From Bacteroidales bacterium UBA4073 (GTDB lineage Bacteria > Bacteroidota > Bacteroidia > Bacteroidales > Tenuifilaceae): 7,816 nucleotides of DNA. The number at the start of each line of letters is the position of its first letter. Position 1 is the first letter of the stretch. Where the stretch lies: contig DFYV01000142.1 of the NCBI GenBank assembly GCA_002383425.1, forward strand, positions 13,874 through 21,689, in the 5' to 3' direction. Below, in pieces: positions 1 to 6,124 of the stretch. Made by a program: the position numbers and the translations under genes. The notes beneath the pieces were generated by a model that saw only the letters and a program-made list of their open reading frames with translations, was not told where the DNA came from and did no database searches.

Positions 1-89
1 GTTTGGATTATCATATACCTAACCAGAACCATTGTTGCAGCAATAATCAACAGGTTCTTGAAACGGGCTAAACGTAAATATTTAAGCAT
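1..89 (-). CDS. UbiA-family prenyltransferase, N-terminal fragment (cut by window edge)
   Basis: An ATG at 89-87 on the minus strand opens a frame that stays open to the window edge and gives 29 residues, starting MLKYLRLARFKNLLIIAA. A short basic/aromatic start followed by a hydrophobic helix (about residues 13-29) matches the beginning of UbiA-type integral membrane prenyltransferases of Bacteroidota. These are often annotated as geranylgeranylglycerol-phosphate geranylgeranyltransferase and attach a prenyl chain to an acceptor at the membrane. The start lies 14 bases after the stop of the KdsC-like gene, so it is probably co-transcribed with it. From recall, a UbiA gene commonly follows the DUF2520 and KdsC genes in this phylum, which supports the call. 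No catalytic Asp-rich motif is inside the window, so family, substrate and integrity are not proven; it could be another small membrane protein. Confidence 0.55.
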   Translation of the reverse strand, partial: MLKYLRLARFKNLLIIAATMVLVRYMIIQ

Positions 90-103
90 AGCACAAATGT
101 TTT

Positions 104-634
104 TTATTGCAAACCGTTTGCCGATGGGCCCCATTTACCATTCACCCTGAGCACCTGCTCAATTACATCGCGCACGCAACCTTTCCCTCCTGTAAAGGTT
201 GATATATAGGCTGAAATTTGTTGAATTTCAGGTGCAGCATCCCTTGGGCAGGTGGGTATTCCAATACGCTGCATAACCTCATAATCGGGCAAATCGTCGC
301 CCATGTAAAGGATATTGGAAAGTTCGAGCCCGTACTTGAAGCGGAAATCTTCCAATGCCTCAAGTTTATCGGTAATTCCAAGGTATATATCGGTAACCCC
401 TAAGCCCTGAAAGCGTTCTTGCACAGCCTCCGATTTGCCACCCGAAATGATAGCCACAGGGAAACCTTGCTCTACTGCCACATGAACCGCATAGCCATCG
501 CGCGTGTTCGATGTTCTGAGCAATTCACCCGAGGGATGTATTATAATAGTTCCATCAGTAAATACTCCATCAATATCGAAAACAAAGGCTTTCACCTGCC
601 CAAGCAATTCCTTAAAATTCTTTTTACCTACCAT
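104..634 (-). CDS. kdsC: KdsC-like HAD phosphatase (3-deoxy-D-manno-octulosonate 8-phosphate phosphatase family)
   Basis: This 176-aa protein is a capless HAD-superfamily phosphatase, cytosolic and typically tetrameric in the family. It probably removes phosphate from Kdo-8-phosphate, on the route to CMP-Kdo and lipopolysaccharide core. All HAD motifs are visible: DIDGVFTDG with nucleophile D20 and acid/base D22, the Ser motif ISGGKSE (S64), the conserved lysine K90 in TDKLEAL, and the metal-binding GDDLPD (D113, D114, D117). The C-terminal GGKGCVRD near residues 149-156 matches the tail that reaches into the neighbouring active site in KdsC. Length is normal for KdsC (about 170-190 aa). The ATG at 634 puts the nucleophile at residue 20, as usual. 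It lies 33 bases downstream of the DUF2520 gene and 14 bases before the UbiA-like gene, suggesting one operon. No kdsA or kdsB is adjacent, so another sugar-acid phosphate (for example KDN-9-P) is a possible substrate. Confidence 0.88.
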   Translation of the reverse strand: MVGKKNFKELLGQVKAFVFDIDGVFTDGTIIIHPSGELLRTSNTRDGYAVHVAVEQGFPVAIISGGKSEAVQERFQGLGVTDIYLGITDKLEALEDFRFKYGLELSNILYMGDDLPDYEVMQRIGIPTCPRDAAPEIQQISAYISTFTGGKGCVRDVIEQVLRVNGKWGPSANGLQ

Positions 635-667
635 ACAGTAAACTTATCGGTACGAAACGCAAATATG

Positions 668-1450
668 TTAGTCTTTTTTCCCCTTTGCCAGGTTTTGAAT
701 GCTCAAAGATAGCTCTTTGTACAGATCGGACAAACCAAATGCATCCAACATTTGCATGTGCTGTTCCATGGTCTGTTTATCGTTACGTATAGCAGGGCCT
801 GTCTGGAAAAGTGCAGGATTTCCCTCAAAGGCTTTACGAACAGTTTCCTCAACTAAGGGTTTAACAACATCGAAGCTAATGCGATGCTCCGTGGTTAAGC
901 GGTAGGCCTGAGCAAGCATGTGATTGGTAAAATTGGAAGCAAAAACTCCAGCGAGGTGGAGCCACCTCCGCTGTTCTGAGTCCATGTGCACAGCTATCCC
1001 CGATAGTGCTATGGCCAGCTGCTTTAATGTATCTGAAGTGCCATCGCTGTTAGCTTCAATACAAATCGGAATATTTTTAAACGGAACAATTCTGTTACGC
1101 GAAAATGTTTGAAGGGGGTAAAACACGCCGTACCCATCAACCTTAGCCCCTTTAAATACCGAAATCGAAGTGCTGCCGCTTGTATGTACTACAATTCCAT
1201 TCAGCCTGGGTAACGATTTTACCGCTTGCAGGATAATATCATCGGGAAGAGCTATGATGTAAATATTTGCGTTAAGATGCAGGCGTTCCAGCGTATCGAT
1301 TGGTTCAGCATTAACTTTTTGAGCAATTGCCTTTGCGCCTTCAATGGTTCTTGAGTAAACCTGCATAATTGAAATTCCGGCATTATGTATGGCAAAAGCC
1401 AATGAAGTGGCCAGGTTACCTGCACCTATTAATACAACTTTCTGTATCAT
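668..1450 (-). CDS. Rossmann-fold NAD(P)-binding protein with DUF2520 domain
   Basis: The protein is 260 aa. The N-terminus carries a dinucleotide-binding loop GAGNLATSLA (residues 9-18) after the first beta strand, and R34 in VYSRT suggests NADP(H) rather than NAD(H). VHTSGSTS (88-95) and YPLQTFS (111-117) are typical of the ProC/F420-type reductase fold of this family. The second half is the helical DUF2520 domain, with LAGVFASNFTNHM (166-178) and GPAIRND (218-224); the latter resembles the substrate-site region of 6-phosphogluconate and ketopantoate reductase relatives. The likely role is an oxidoreductase acting on a small 2-oxo or imine substrate; the real substrate is unknown to me. Start is the ATG at 1450, placing the glycine loop close to the N-terminus as expected. 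It is probably the first gene of an operon with the KdsC-like and UbiA-like genes, a linkage I recall as common in Bacteroidota. Confidence 0.85.
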   Translation of the reverse strand: MIQKVVLIGAGNLATSLAFAIHNAGISIMQVYSRTIEGAKAIAQKVNAEPIDTLERLHLNANIYIIALPDDIILQAVKSLPRLNGIVVHTSGSTSISVFKGAKVDGYGVFYPLQTFSRNRIVPFKNIPICIEANSDGTSDTLKQLAIALSGIAVHMDSEQRRWLHLAGVFASNFTNHMLAQAYRLTTEHRISFDVVKPLVEETVRKAFEGNPALFQTGPAIRNDKQTMEQHMQMLDAFGLSDLYKELSLSIQNLAKGKKD

Positions 1451-1472
1451 GGTTCACATCGCTTTTGGTGCA

Positions 1473-1504
1473 TAAAGGTAACAAATAAACAGAAAAGTAA
1501 TAAA
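1473..1504 (-). promoter_or_regulatory. Possible Bacteroidota-type promoter for the DUF2520-kdsC-ubiA operon
   Basis: Reading the minus strand, TTTA (1504-1501), 20 bases, then TACCTTTA (1480-1473) is a near match to the phylum's -33 TTTG / -7 TAnnTTTG pattern, each box with one mismatch. It would start RNA about 16 bases before the ATG at 1450. The region is AT-rich, so chance matches are likely. Confidence 0.22.
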
Positions 1505-1596
1505 ATGAGAGTATGGAGAATTTACCAGGTTCTTAAAGTAGAACACATTGAATATTAGTAAAACACCGCCTAAAGGAACCATCAACCTGTAAAAAG

Positions 1597-1980
1597 CTAA
1601 TCACCCAACAAATCATTCACCAAGGTAATCAATCTTTCAGCGTTAAATGGTTTGGTTATGTATGCATCGCAACCCGCCTCAATGGCCTTTCTTTCATCAT
1701 CAGCCATGGCAAAGGCTGTTTCGGCGATGATTTTTATGTTAGGATTTTTGGCTTTTATTTGCATGGTAACCTCTAAGCCGTCGAGCATTGGCATTTTAAT
1801 ATCCATGAGGATAAGGTCCAAATTGGGATTCTGGTTGAACAGGTCAAGGGCTTCCTGTCCATTGCGGGCGATAATGAAATCAGCATTAATACTTTTAAGG
1901 TAATTGATCAGAAGTATTACCGATATGTTGTCGTCGTCGGCAATAAGTATCTTAAATTTTTTAGCGCTATCCATCTCCAC
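1597..1980 (-). CDS. Single-domain response regulator (CheY-like receiver)
   Basis: The 127-aa protein consists of one receiver domain with no output domain. The phosphorylation site is complete: acidic pocket D15/D16 in IADDDN, phospho-acceptor D60 in LMDIKMPMLDG, conserved T88, and K110 in YITKPF. The stretch AFAMADDERKAIEAGCDAYITKPF is typical of receivers found in hybrid histidine kinases of Bacteroidota, so it may take phosphate from a kinase encoded elsewhere and pass it on or act by protein contact. The longest start is a GTG at 1980 with GGAG 7 bases upstream. An ATG two codons later (1974) is the alternative but has a poorer position relative to that GGAG. No kinase gene is nearby. 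The next gene upstream in reading direction encodes the large GAF/receiver/ATP-grasp protein, a possible partner, though a 480-base gap separates them. Confidence 0.93.
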   Translation of the reverse strand: MEMDSAKKFKILIADDDNISVILLINYLKSINADFIIARNGQEALDLFNQNPNLDLILMDIKMPMLDGLEVTMQIKAKNPNIKIIAETAFAMADDERKAIEAGCDAYITKPFNAERLITLVNDLLGD

Positions 1981-2006
1981 AATTAAACTCCGACACTTAC
2001 TAAATG

Positions 2007-2038
2007 TAAAGTTAAAATGTTTTTACCAGATGTGCAAA
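2007..2038 (-). promoter_or_regulatory. Putative promoter of the response regulator gene
   Basis: On the minus strand TTTG (2038-2035), a 20-base spacer and TAACTTTA (2014-2007) match the Bacteroidota -33 TTTG / -7 TAnnTTTG pattern with one mismatch in the last base. RNA would start near 2000, about 20 bases before the GTG at 1980. This suggests the regulator has its own promoter and is not simply read through from the large gene. Inference from pattern only. Confidence 0.4.
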
Positions 2039-2065
2039 TATTCATTGAATTATTGAGTCCAGTAG

Positions 2066-2100
2066 AAAAAGGGTTAATTCTTTTTTTGAGGGGCTAAGAA
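2066..2100 (+). repeat. Shared AT-rich element, copy 1 (next to heptad array 1)
   Basis: Five A's, then GGGTTAATTC, seven T's and GAGGGGCTAAGAA. The same element occurs at 7595-7628 in the same strand orientation, with three substitutions and one fewer T. In both places it lies immediately left of a heptamer array, 2 bases from the first heptad here. It contains no hairpin or reading frame that I can see. It could be the end of a mobile or repeat unit, a protein-binding site, or a boundary of the array. Function unknown. Confidence 0.6.
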
Positions 2101-2102
2101 AA

Positions 2103-2361
2103 GGGTAAAAGTTAAAAGATAAACGTGAAACGTGAAACGTGAATCGTGAACCGTTAATCGTGAATCGTGAACCGTGAATCGTGAACCGTGAACCGTTAAT
2201 CGTGAACCGTGAACCGTGAATCGTGAACCGTGAATCGTTAATCGTGAACCGTGAATCGTTAATCGTGAACCGTTAATCGTGAACCGTGAATCGTTAATCT
2301 TTAACCTTGAACCTTAAACCTTGAACCTTGAACTTTGAACCATCAACCATCAACCATCAAC
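2103..2361. repeat. Tandem heptanucleotide array 1, 37 units in one unbroken 7-base register
   Basis: The stretch divides exactly into 37 units of 7 bases. Three are A-rich (GGGTAAA, AGTTAAA, AGATAAA; 2103-2123). Twenty-five follow CGTKAAN (2124-2298: 10 CGTGAAC, 7 CGTGAAT, 6 CGTTAAT, 2 CGTGAAA), six are of CTTGAAC type (2299-2340), and three are CATCAAC (2341-2361). AA at unit positions 5-6 is invariant throughout. There are no spacers, so it is not a CRISPR, and both strands contain frequent stops (TGA on plus, TAA on minus), so it is not coding. It lies 3' of the large GAF/ATP-grasp gene (stop at 2461) and upstream of the response regulator gene. Heptameric repeats between genes are known in cyanobacteria and, as I recall, appear in several Bacteroidota genomes; their role is unknown. 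Confidence 0.92.
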
Positions 2362-2420
2362 CATTTTCCTGAGCAACGAACAACGAACAACGAACAACGA
2401 ATTTCCATCAACCATCAACA
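2362..2420. repeat. Further heptad families (AACGAAC x4, CATCAAC x2) after array 1
   Basis: After a short break in register (2362-2374), four AACGAAC-type units run 2375-2402, and after three more bases two CATCAAC units occupy 2406-2419. Both words recur as reverse complements in the cluster at 7635-7810. The remaining 40 bases to the stop at 2461 contain the palindrome ACGGCCGT (2445-2452) but no terminator hairpin with a U-tract on the minus strand. Confidence 0.85.
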
Positions 2421-2460
2421 TATAACTTTTAAGTCACTGAACTAACGGCCGTGTGCTCTA

Positions 2461-5400
2461 CTACTCCCCAAGGGTAACGGCAATCAGCCTTTGGGTACCA
2501 TCCATACGTACGTCAAGGGGTTTGGGGAATCGGACGTGGCGGAAGAAACGGGTTTCGTTTACGGCGGGTAACTGGTCGAGCTTATCCCAGTCGATGAATG
2601 CGTTTGGGTCGGAGTTGGGAATGGAACAGTACCCCACGTTCATCGATATTACGTTGTGGAAGAAGTGCGAGCCGTAGGAAGCATCGAGCGGGAAGTCCTC
2701 AAAGCTGGTTTCAACAATGACCTTCGCATTGCAAATCTGCGACCATGCAACAGGAATCCCAATCCACCTATCGCGAGTTCCCCAGCGCCCTGGGCCTATC
2801 AAAATATAACGTTTACCCTCGGCATCCATCAAATTGTTGAGATCATCCACCTCCTTAGCCATTTCAAGGGTCATAGCCTTGTTAAACGCCTCGCGACGGA
2901 TATAGATAATATCCTGAATGTTGGTTATACGGCCATTGCCCATGGCATTATTGGAAAACAGAATGGTTTTGTCGTGCACAATAGTGTTAACATCGAGCCT
3001 GTACTCCTGGGCATTTGCCATTAATGGTTTTATCTGCAGCAGGAAAAACGATGAGCGGTAATTGGCATCCTTGTTAAGGTCAACGGCAAATTCAATTTCG
3101 CATGGCGCACCAAGTGCTTCTTCAACAATATCAAGGATAACATCGATGGTTTGCGACAGCGGAATATAGCTGTATTTTAATATATTGGCAAAGTTGACTA
3201 CGCGTGGGCCGCTCTGGCCAACCCCTGGTATAAGCGATGAGTTCTCGGAGCTGTAAACCGATGCGCAGTGCTTTAGATTTCCATGCTTTTCGGCATTATA
3301 CAAATCGAGCCTGACAAGCCCTGCCTCATCACCGGTAAGCAAATCGTAATCCAGCTTACTTAGGTCAACCGCCAGGAAATCGACCTGTGAGTTTTTGATT
3401 AAATCCTCAAGAGTATAGTTGATAAGCGTAGGATATTTAGGGCAAAAACGATACGACCGTCCTCCCTCAACCACATGTTTACCAAGCCCTATGGCAATGT
3501 TGGCAAAGCCATCATCGGGGTTGATATGACCGAATGGGTAGTAGTTGTGCGATTGGGCAACCCCACTAATGTTTGGGTAGTAGTAATGCTCGTACTTGCT
3601 TCCCACAACCTCCTGGATGATAACAGCCATTTTTTCATCCTCAACCCTGAGATTCATGGCCTTAATGTAGGCTTTGGCGGTTGGTGAAAAAACTGATGCG
3701 TAAACCAGCTTAATGGCATTCATGAGCTGCCGAAGCCTCACATCGCGTTTGGGATGTGAGTTGGGAATAATATACGTTTCAAACACTCCCGCAAAGGGCT
3801 GCATGATGGAATCCTCAAGCATTCCCGATGACCGGACAGCCAAGGGTCTGTGGTATAGCTGCAACAACCTGTCGAGCCGAAATTTCAGCTGATCGGATAG
3901 TTCGGCTTTTAAGAAAGACTTTTGCAAATCCCCGAAATCCTTACAGGAAAATACCCTATCGTAAAGTCCATTACGGTCCATAAAACACTCAAACTCATTT
4001 GTTCCCACTATGGAAGTTCGTGGAGTAAGCAGGTTGATATTTGGGGTGTACTGGGAAATGTCGAAGGTATAAAGCAAGGTATTTATAAATGCCAAACCGC
4101 GTCCCTTCCCGCCGACCGAACCATCGGCAAGGCTAACAATATTGCTTGAATCAACCTCCCAATTAGTATCGAACCCAACAATTTTTCCGCGCCGTTTTTC
4201 CTGCCGGTACTTTTTAAGGGTGTTAAGTAGATACTCCCGAATTTCGGAAGGGCCCGAGAAGTCATCGATTTTTGAGGGATGAATAATGCGGGCCACCTGA
4301 ATTTCACCCCGAGCCGATAGCCACATGGAAAAGTGATTTTTTTGGGCATGGTACAGTAAACTTCCATCGGGTATTACACGGATTGCCTGTTCAAACTCTT
4401 CCATGGTAGATGCAATAGCAATGGGATTTCCCATCTCATCCTTGAAAACAAAATCGCCGAAACCCAGGTAGTTACTCAGGAAATTTTTAATGTCATTAAT
4501 TAAGCTCTCCGAGTTCTTGTCCAAAAAAGCCACTTTCAGGGTATGGGCAATAGCTTCATTGGATTTATCGAACGATTGTAGGATGATAGGCAAATCGGGT
4601 AATTGTTTTCGCACCTGCTCAACTAACCGTACGCCAGCATTTGCGTCGAGCTTGCCATCGCGGAAAAACTTAACATCTGAAATCACGCAAAGTAAAAAAT
4701 CCTTATACCTTGAAAAGAGGTCAATGGCCTCCTCGTATGTTCCTGCCAAAAGTATCTTTGGGCGAATGCGGATTCGCAGCACCTTGTAGAGATCGTCGGT
4801 ACTTACATCCTCAATCACCCTTTTAGTTTGATCCAACACCGACCCGTAAAGCAACGGAAGGTAACGCGAGTAGTACTTAGGCGAGTCTTCAACCAAAAGT
4901 ATCAAGCGTATTAGGGCTATTCGTGTATCGTTTTCGATATTAGCACGATCCTCAAGTAGTTTAATCATGGAAAAGAATATCTTTGGTTCACCGTTCCAAA
5001 CAAATATTCTATCAACCCCCACAATGGTTTTTGGATTTTTCTCTATCTCGTTAACAATGATACTGTTATTAACAAGAAGGTATAGTGGGATGTGCTTGTA
5101 CTCACCCTTAATTCGGGCAGCCATGCGAAGAGGGGTTACGGTATCGGCTCCCATCATTATAATTATGAGGTTGAAGTATCGCTCTTCGAGCTTTTCAAGA
5201 GCCTCTTCAAGGGTTGAAACGCCAGTTATACGAGGAACACTTGACAGGCTTAGCTTTGAATATTCGCCCAGAATATTATCGGTTAACCGGTCCTCACGCT
5301 CAATGCTATATGCATCGTAAAGCGTGGAGATCAGGAGAATTTCATGAACCTTGAACGGCATTAGATCATGATAAACATCCCTATCGGCATTGTGTTGATT

Positions 5401-5904
5401 AATAAAACTCTGTAAAAGTCGTTTACTTTGAGGTTCAATGGGTTCAGCTTTACGTTTAGGCGAAATCTTTTCTTTTATTACATCGCGCCCCTTTATACTG
5501 TTGATATAGCCCTCAATTATATTTGCAATGTTAATCAGTAGATCGCGCTCCTCTTTCAGGAAAGGGCCTTCAAACTCATCGTTAAAATGCCTGGTGTAAA
5601 ACACATCGATGGATCCGTATATACCATCAATGGTTTCGAATTCTTGACGTTGGCACCAAGGGGTTTCTTTAAATCCAAAGGTTTGGAATTCGTACTGCCC
5701 GTATTTAATTCGGGCAACCGTACTTTCCGGATACTGCCAGGCATTAGGCAATACAAAACATATTTGGTGGAGTGTCTCCGGGATTGGCCTATTTTCCTTG
5801 ATAATGTTTATTACACTATTTATGGCATTCAATTCCTTGAGCCGTTCCTTGCTTTCGGCAAGCAAACGGTAAAACTCCTCAGGGTTTGGTTTGTTGGCGT
5901 TCAT
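2461..5904 (-). CDS. Large GAF / receiver / PEP-synthase-like ATP-grasp protein lacking the phosphohistidine and PEP domains
   Basis: 1147 aa, soluble, no signal peptide or membrane segment seen. Domain order: a GAF-like sensor region (about 20-140); a degenerate receiver-like domain (about 187-320) with M250 where the phospho-Asp should be; a second receiver (about 333-475) with intact pocket E339/D340, acceptor D410, S444 and K463; then a PPDK/PEP-synthase-type N-terminal ATP-grasp region (about 590-960). That region shows SLADGSVGGKGRGL (591-604), VRSSGMLED (690-698), FAGVFET (704-710), EIEFA (936-940) and QIKP (957-960). PEP synthase and PPDK use this part to bind ATP. Their TSHA-type phosphohistidine domain and TIM-barrel PEP/pyruvate domain are absent. 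Instead there is a conserved-looking C-terminal part with GPGRWGTRDRW (1037-1047) and SYGSHFFHN (1076-1084). Automatic pipelines may call it PEP synthase, which is unlikely to be right. It may be a signal-controlled phosphotransferase or ligase. Start ATG at 5904; divergent from gdhA. Confidence 0.85.
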   Translation of the reverse strand: MNANKPNPEEFYRLLAESKERLKELNAINSVINIIKENRPIPETLHQICFVLPNAWQYPESTVARIKYGQYEFQTFGFKETPWCQRQEFETIDGIYGSIDVFYTRHFNDEFEGPFLKEERDLLINIANIIEGYINSIKGRDVIKEKISPKRKAEPIEPQSKRLLQSFINQHNADRDVYHDLMPFKVHEILLISTLYDAYSIEREDRLTDNILGEYSKLSLSSVPRITGVSTLEEALEKLEERYFNLIIIMMGADTVTPLRMAARIKGEYKHIPLYLLVNNSIIVNEIEKNPKTIVGVDRIFVWNGEPKIFFSMIKLLEDRANIENDTRIALIRLILLVEDSPKYYSRYLPLLYGSVLDQTKRVIEDVSTDDLYKVLRIRIRPKILLAGTYEEAIDLFSRYKDFLLCVISDVKFFRDGKLDANAGVRLVEQVRKQLPDLPIILQSFDKSNEAIAHTLKVAFLDKNSESLINDIKNFLSNYLGFGDFVFKDEMGNPIAIASTMEEFEQAIRVIPDGSLLYHAQKNHFSMWLSARGEIQVARIIHPSKIDDFSGPSEIREYLLNTLKKYRQEKRRGKIVGFDTNWEVDSSNIVSLADGSVGGKGRGLAFINTLLYTFDISQYTPNINLLTPRTSIVGTNEFECFMDRNGLYDRVFSCKDFGDLQKSFLKAELSDQLKFRLDRLLQLYHRPLAVRSSGMLEDSIMQPFAGVFETYIIPNSHPKRDVRLRQLMNAIKLVYASVFSPTAKAYIKAMNLRVEDEKMAVIIQEVVGSKYEHYYYPNISGVAQSHNYYPFGHINPDDGFANIAIGLGKHVVEGGRSYRFCPKYPTLINYTLEDLIKNSQVDFLAVDLSKLDYDLLTGDEAGLVRLDLYNAEKHGNLKHCASVYSSENSSLIPGVGQSGPRVVNFANILKYSYIPLSQTIDVILDIVEEALGAPCEIEFAVDLNKDANYRSSFFLLQIKPLMANAQEYRLDVNTIVHDKTILFSNNAMGNGRITNIQDIIYIRREAFNKAMTLEMAKEVDDLNNLMDAEGKRYILIGPGRWGTRDRWIGIPVAWSQICNAKVIVETSFEDFPLDASYGSHFFHNVISMNVGYCSIPNSDPNAFIDWDKLDQLPAVNETRFFRHVRFPKPLDVRMDGTQRLIAVTLGE

Positions 5905-5970
5905 TTTCTAAAATTTTACCCATCCTTTTTTACCAATTCATAGTAAGCTATTGTTACCTGAAATCAACGT

Positions 5971-6002
5971 GTAATATAGGAATACGGACTAACAAAATCA
6001 AA
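5971..6002 (-). promoter_or_regulatory. Possible promoter of the large GAF/ATP-grasp gene
   Basis: On the minus strand an exact TTTG (6002-5999) is followed after 20 bases by TATATTAC (5978-5971), which keeps TAnnTT of the -7 consensus but not the last two bases. RNA would start near 5964, giving a leader of about 60 bases before the ATG at 5904. Pattern-based only, in an AT-rich region. Confidence 0.25.
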
Positions 6003-6016
6003 TTGTTTGAACAAAA

Positions 6017-6038
6017 TAAGTGATTCACTTACCGGTAA
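6017..6038. promoter_or_regulatory. Two overlapping perfect palindromes in the divergent intergenic region (candidate operator)
   Basis: TAAGTGATTCACTTA (6017-6031) is a perfect inverted repeat with 7-base arms around one central T. TTACCGGTAA (6029-6038) is a perfect 10-base palindrome overlapping its right end by 3 bases. They sit about midway between the start of the large minus-strand gene and gdhA, where a dimeric regulator could act on both. No regulator gene is in the window and I do not recognise the site as that of a known family. The rest of the 260-base gap (5905-6164) holds only the promoter-like matches listed here. Confidence 0.4.
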
Positions 6039-6093
6039 TACGAGTTTTACTTAAACGCACATTCCGTAAATCGCTGTTTTTTAAACCCATCTA

Positions 6094-6124
6094 TTTACAT
6101 TGAATAAAAAAGGAAGTACTTTTC
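6094..6124 (+). promoter_or_regulatory. Possible gdhA promoter
   Basis: TTTA (6094-6097), 19 bases, then TACTTTTC (6117-6124) resembles -33 TTTG / -7 TAnnTTTG with one mismatch per box. The predicted RNA start, around 6130, would leave a leader of about 35 bases to the ATG at 6165 but fewer than 10 to the ATG at 6138, so it slightly favours the downstream start. Weak evidence. Confidence 0.25.

Noticed and set aside
1580..1586. Single CATCAAC word after the response regulator gene, in the same orientation as those in array 1
   Set aside because: One isolated 7-mer is compatible with chance and has no neighbouring heptad in register.
2072..2110. Intrinsic terminator suggested by the T run at 2081-2087
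   Set aside because: No GC-rich hairpin precedes the T run on the plus strand, no plus-strand gene ends there, and the sequence belongs to the shared AT-rich element.
2103..2420. CRISPR array or origin iterons
   Set aside because: Units are 7 bases with no spacers, too short and too continuous for a CRISPR. No rep or dnaA gene, DnaA boxes or AT-rich unwinding element accompanies them, so iterons are not supported.
2441..2460. ACGGCCGT palindrome as terminator of the large gene
   Set aside because: It is an 8-base palindrome without a loop or a following U-tract on the minus strand, so it is unlikely to act as an intrinsic terminator.
2461..5904. Calling the large gene ppsA (PEP synthase)
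   Set aside because: Only the ATP-binding half is present; the phosphohistidine and PEP/pyruvate domains are missing and extra signalling domains are attached.
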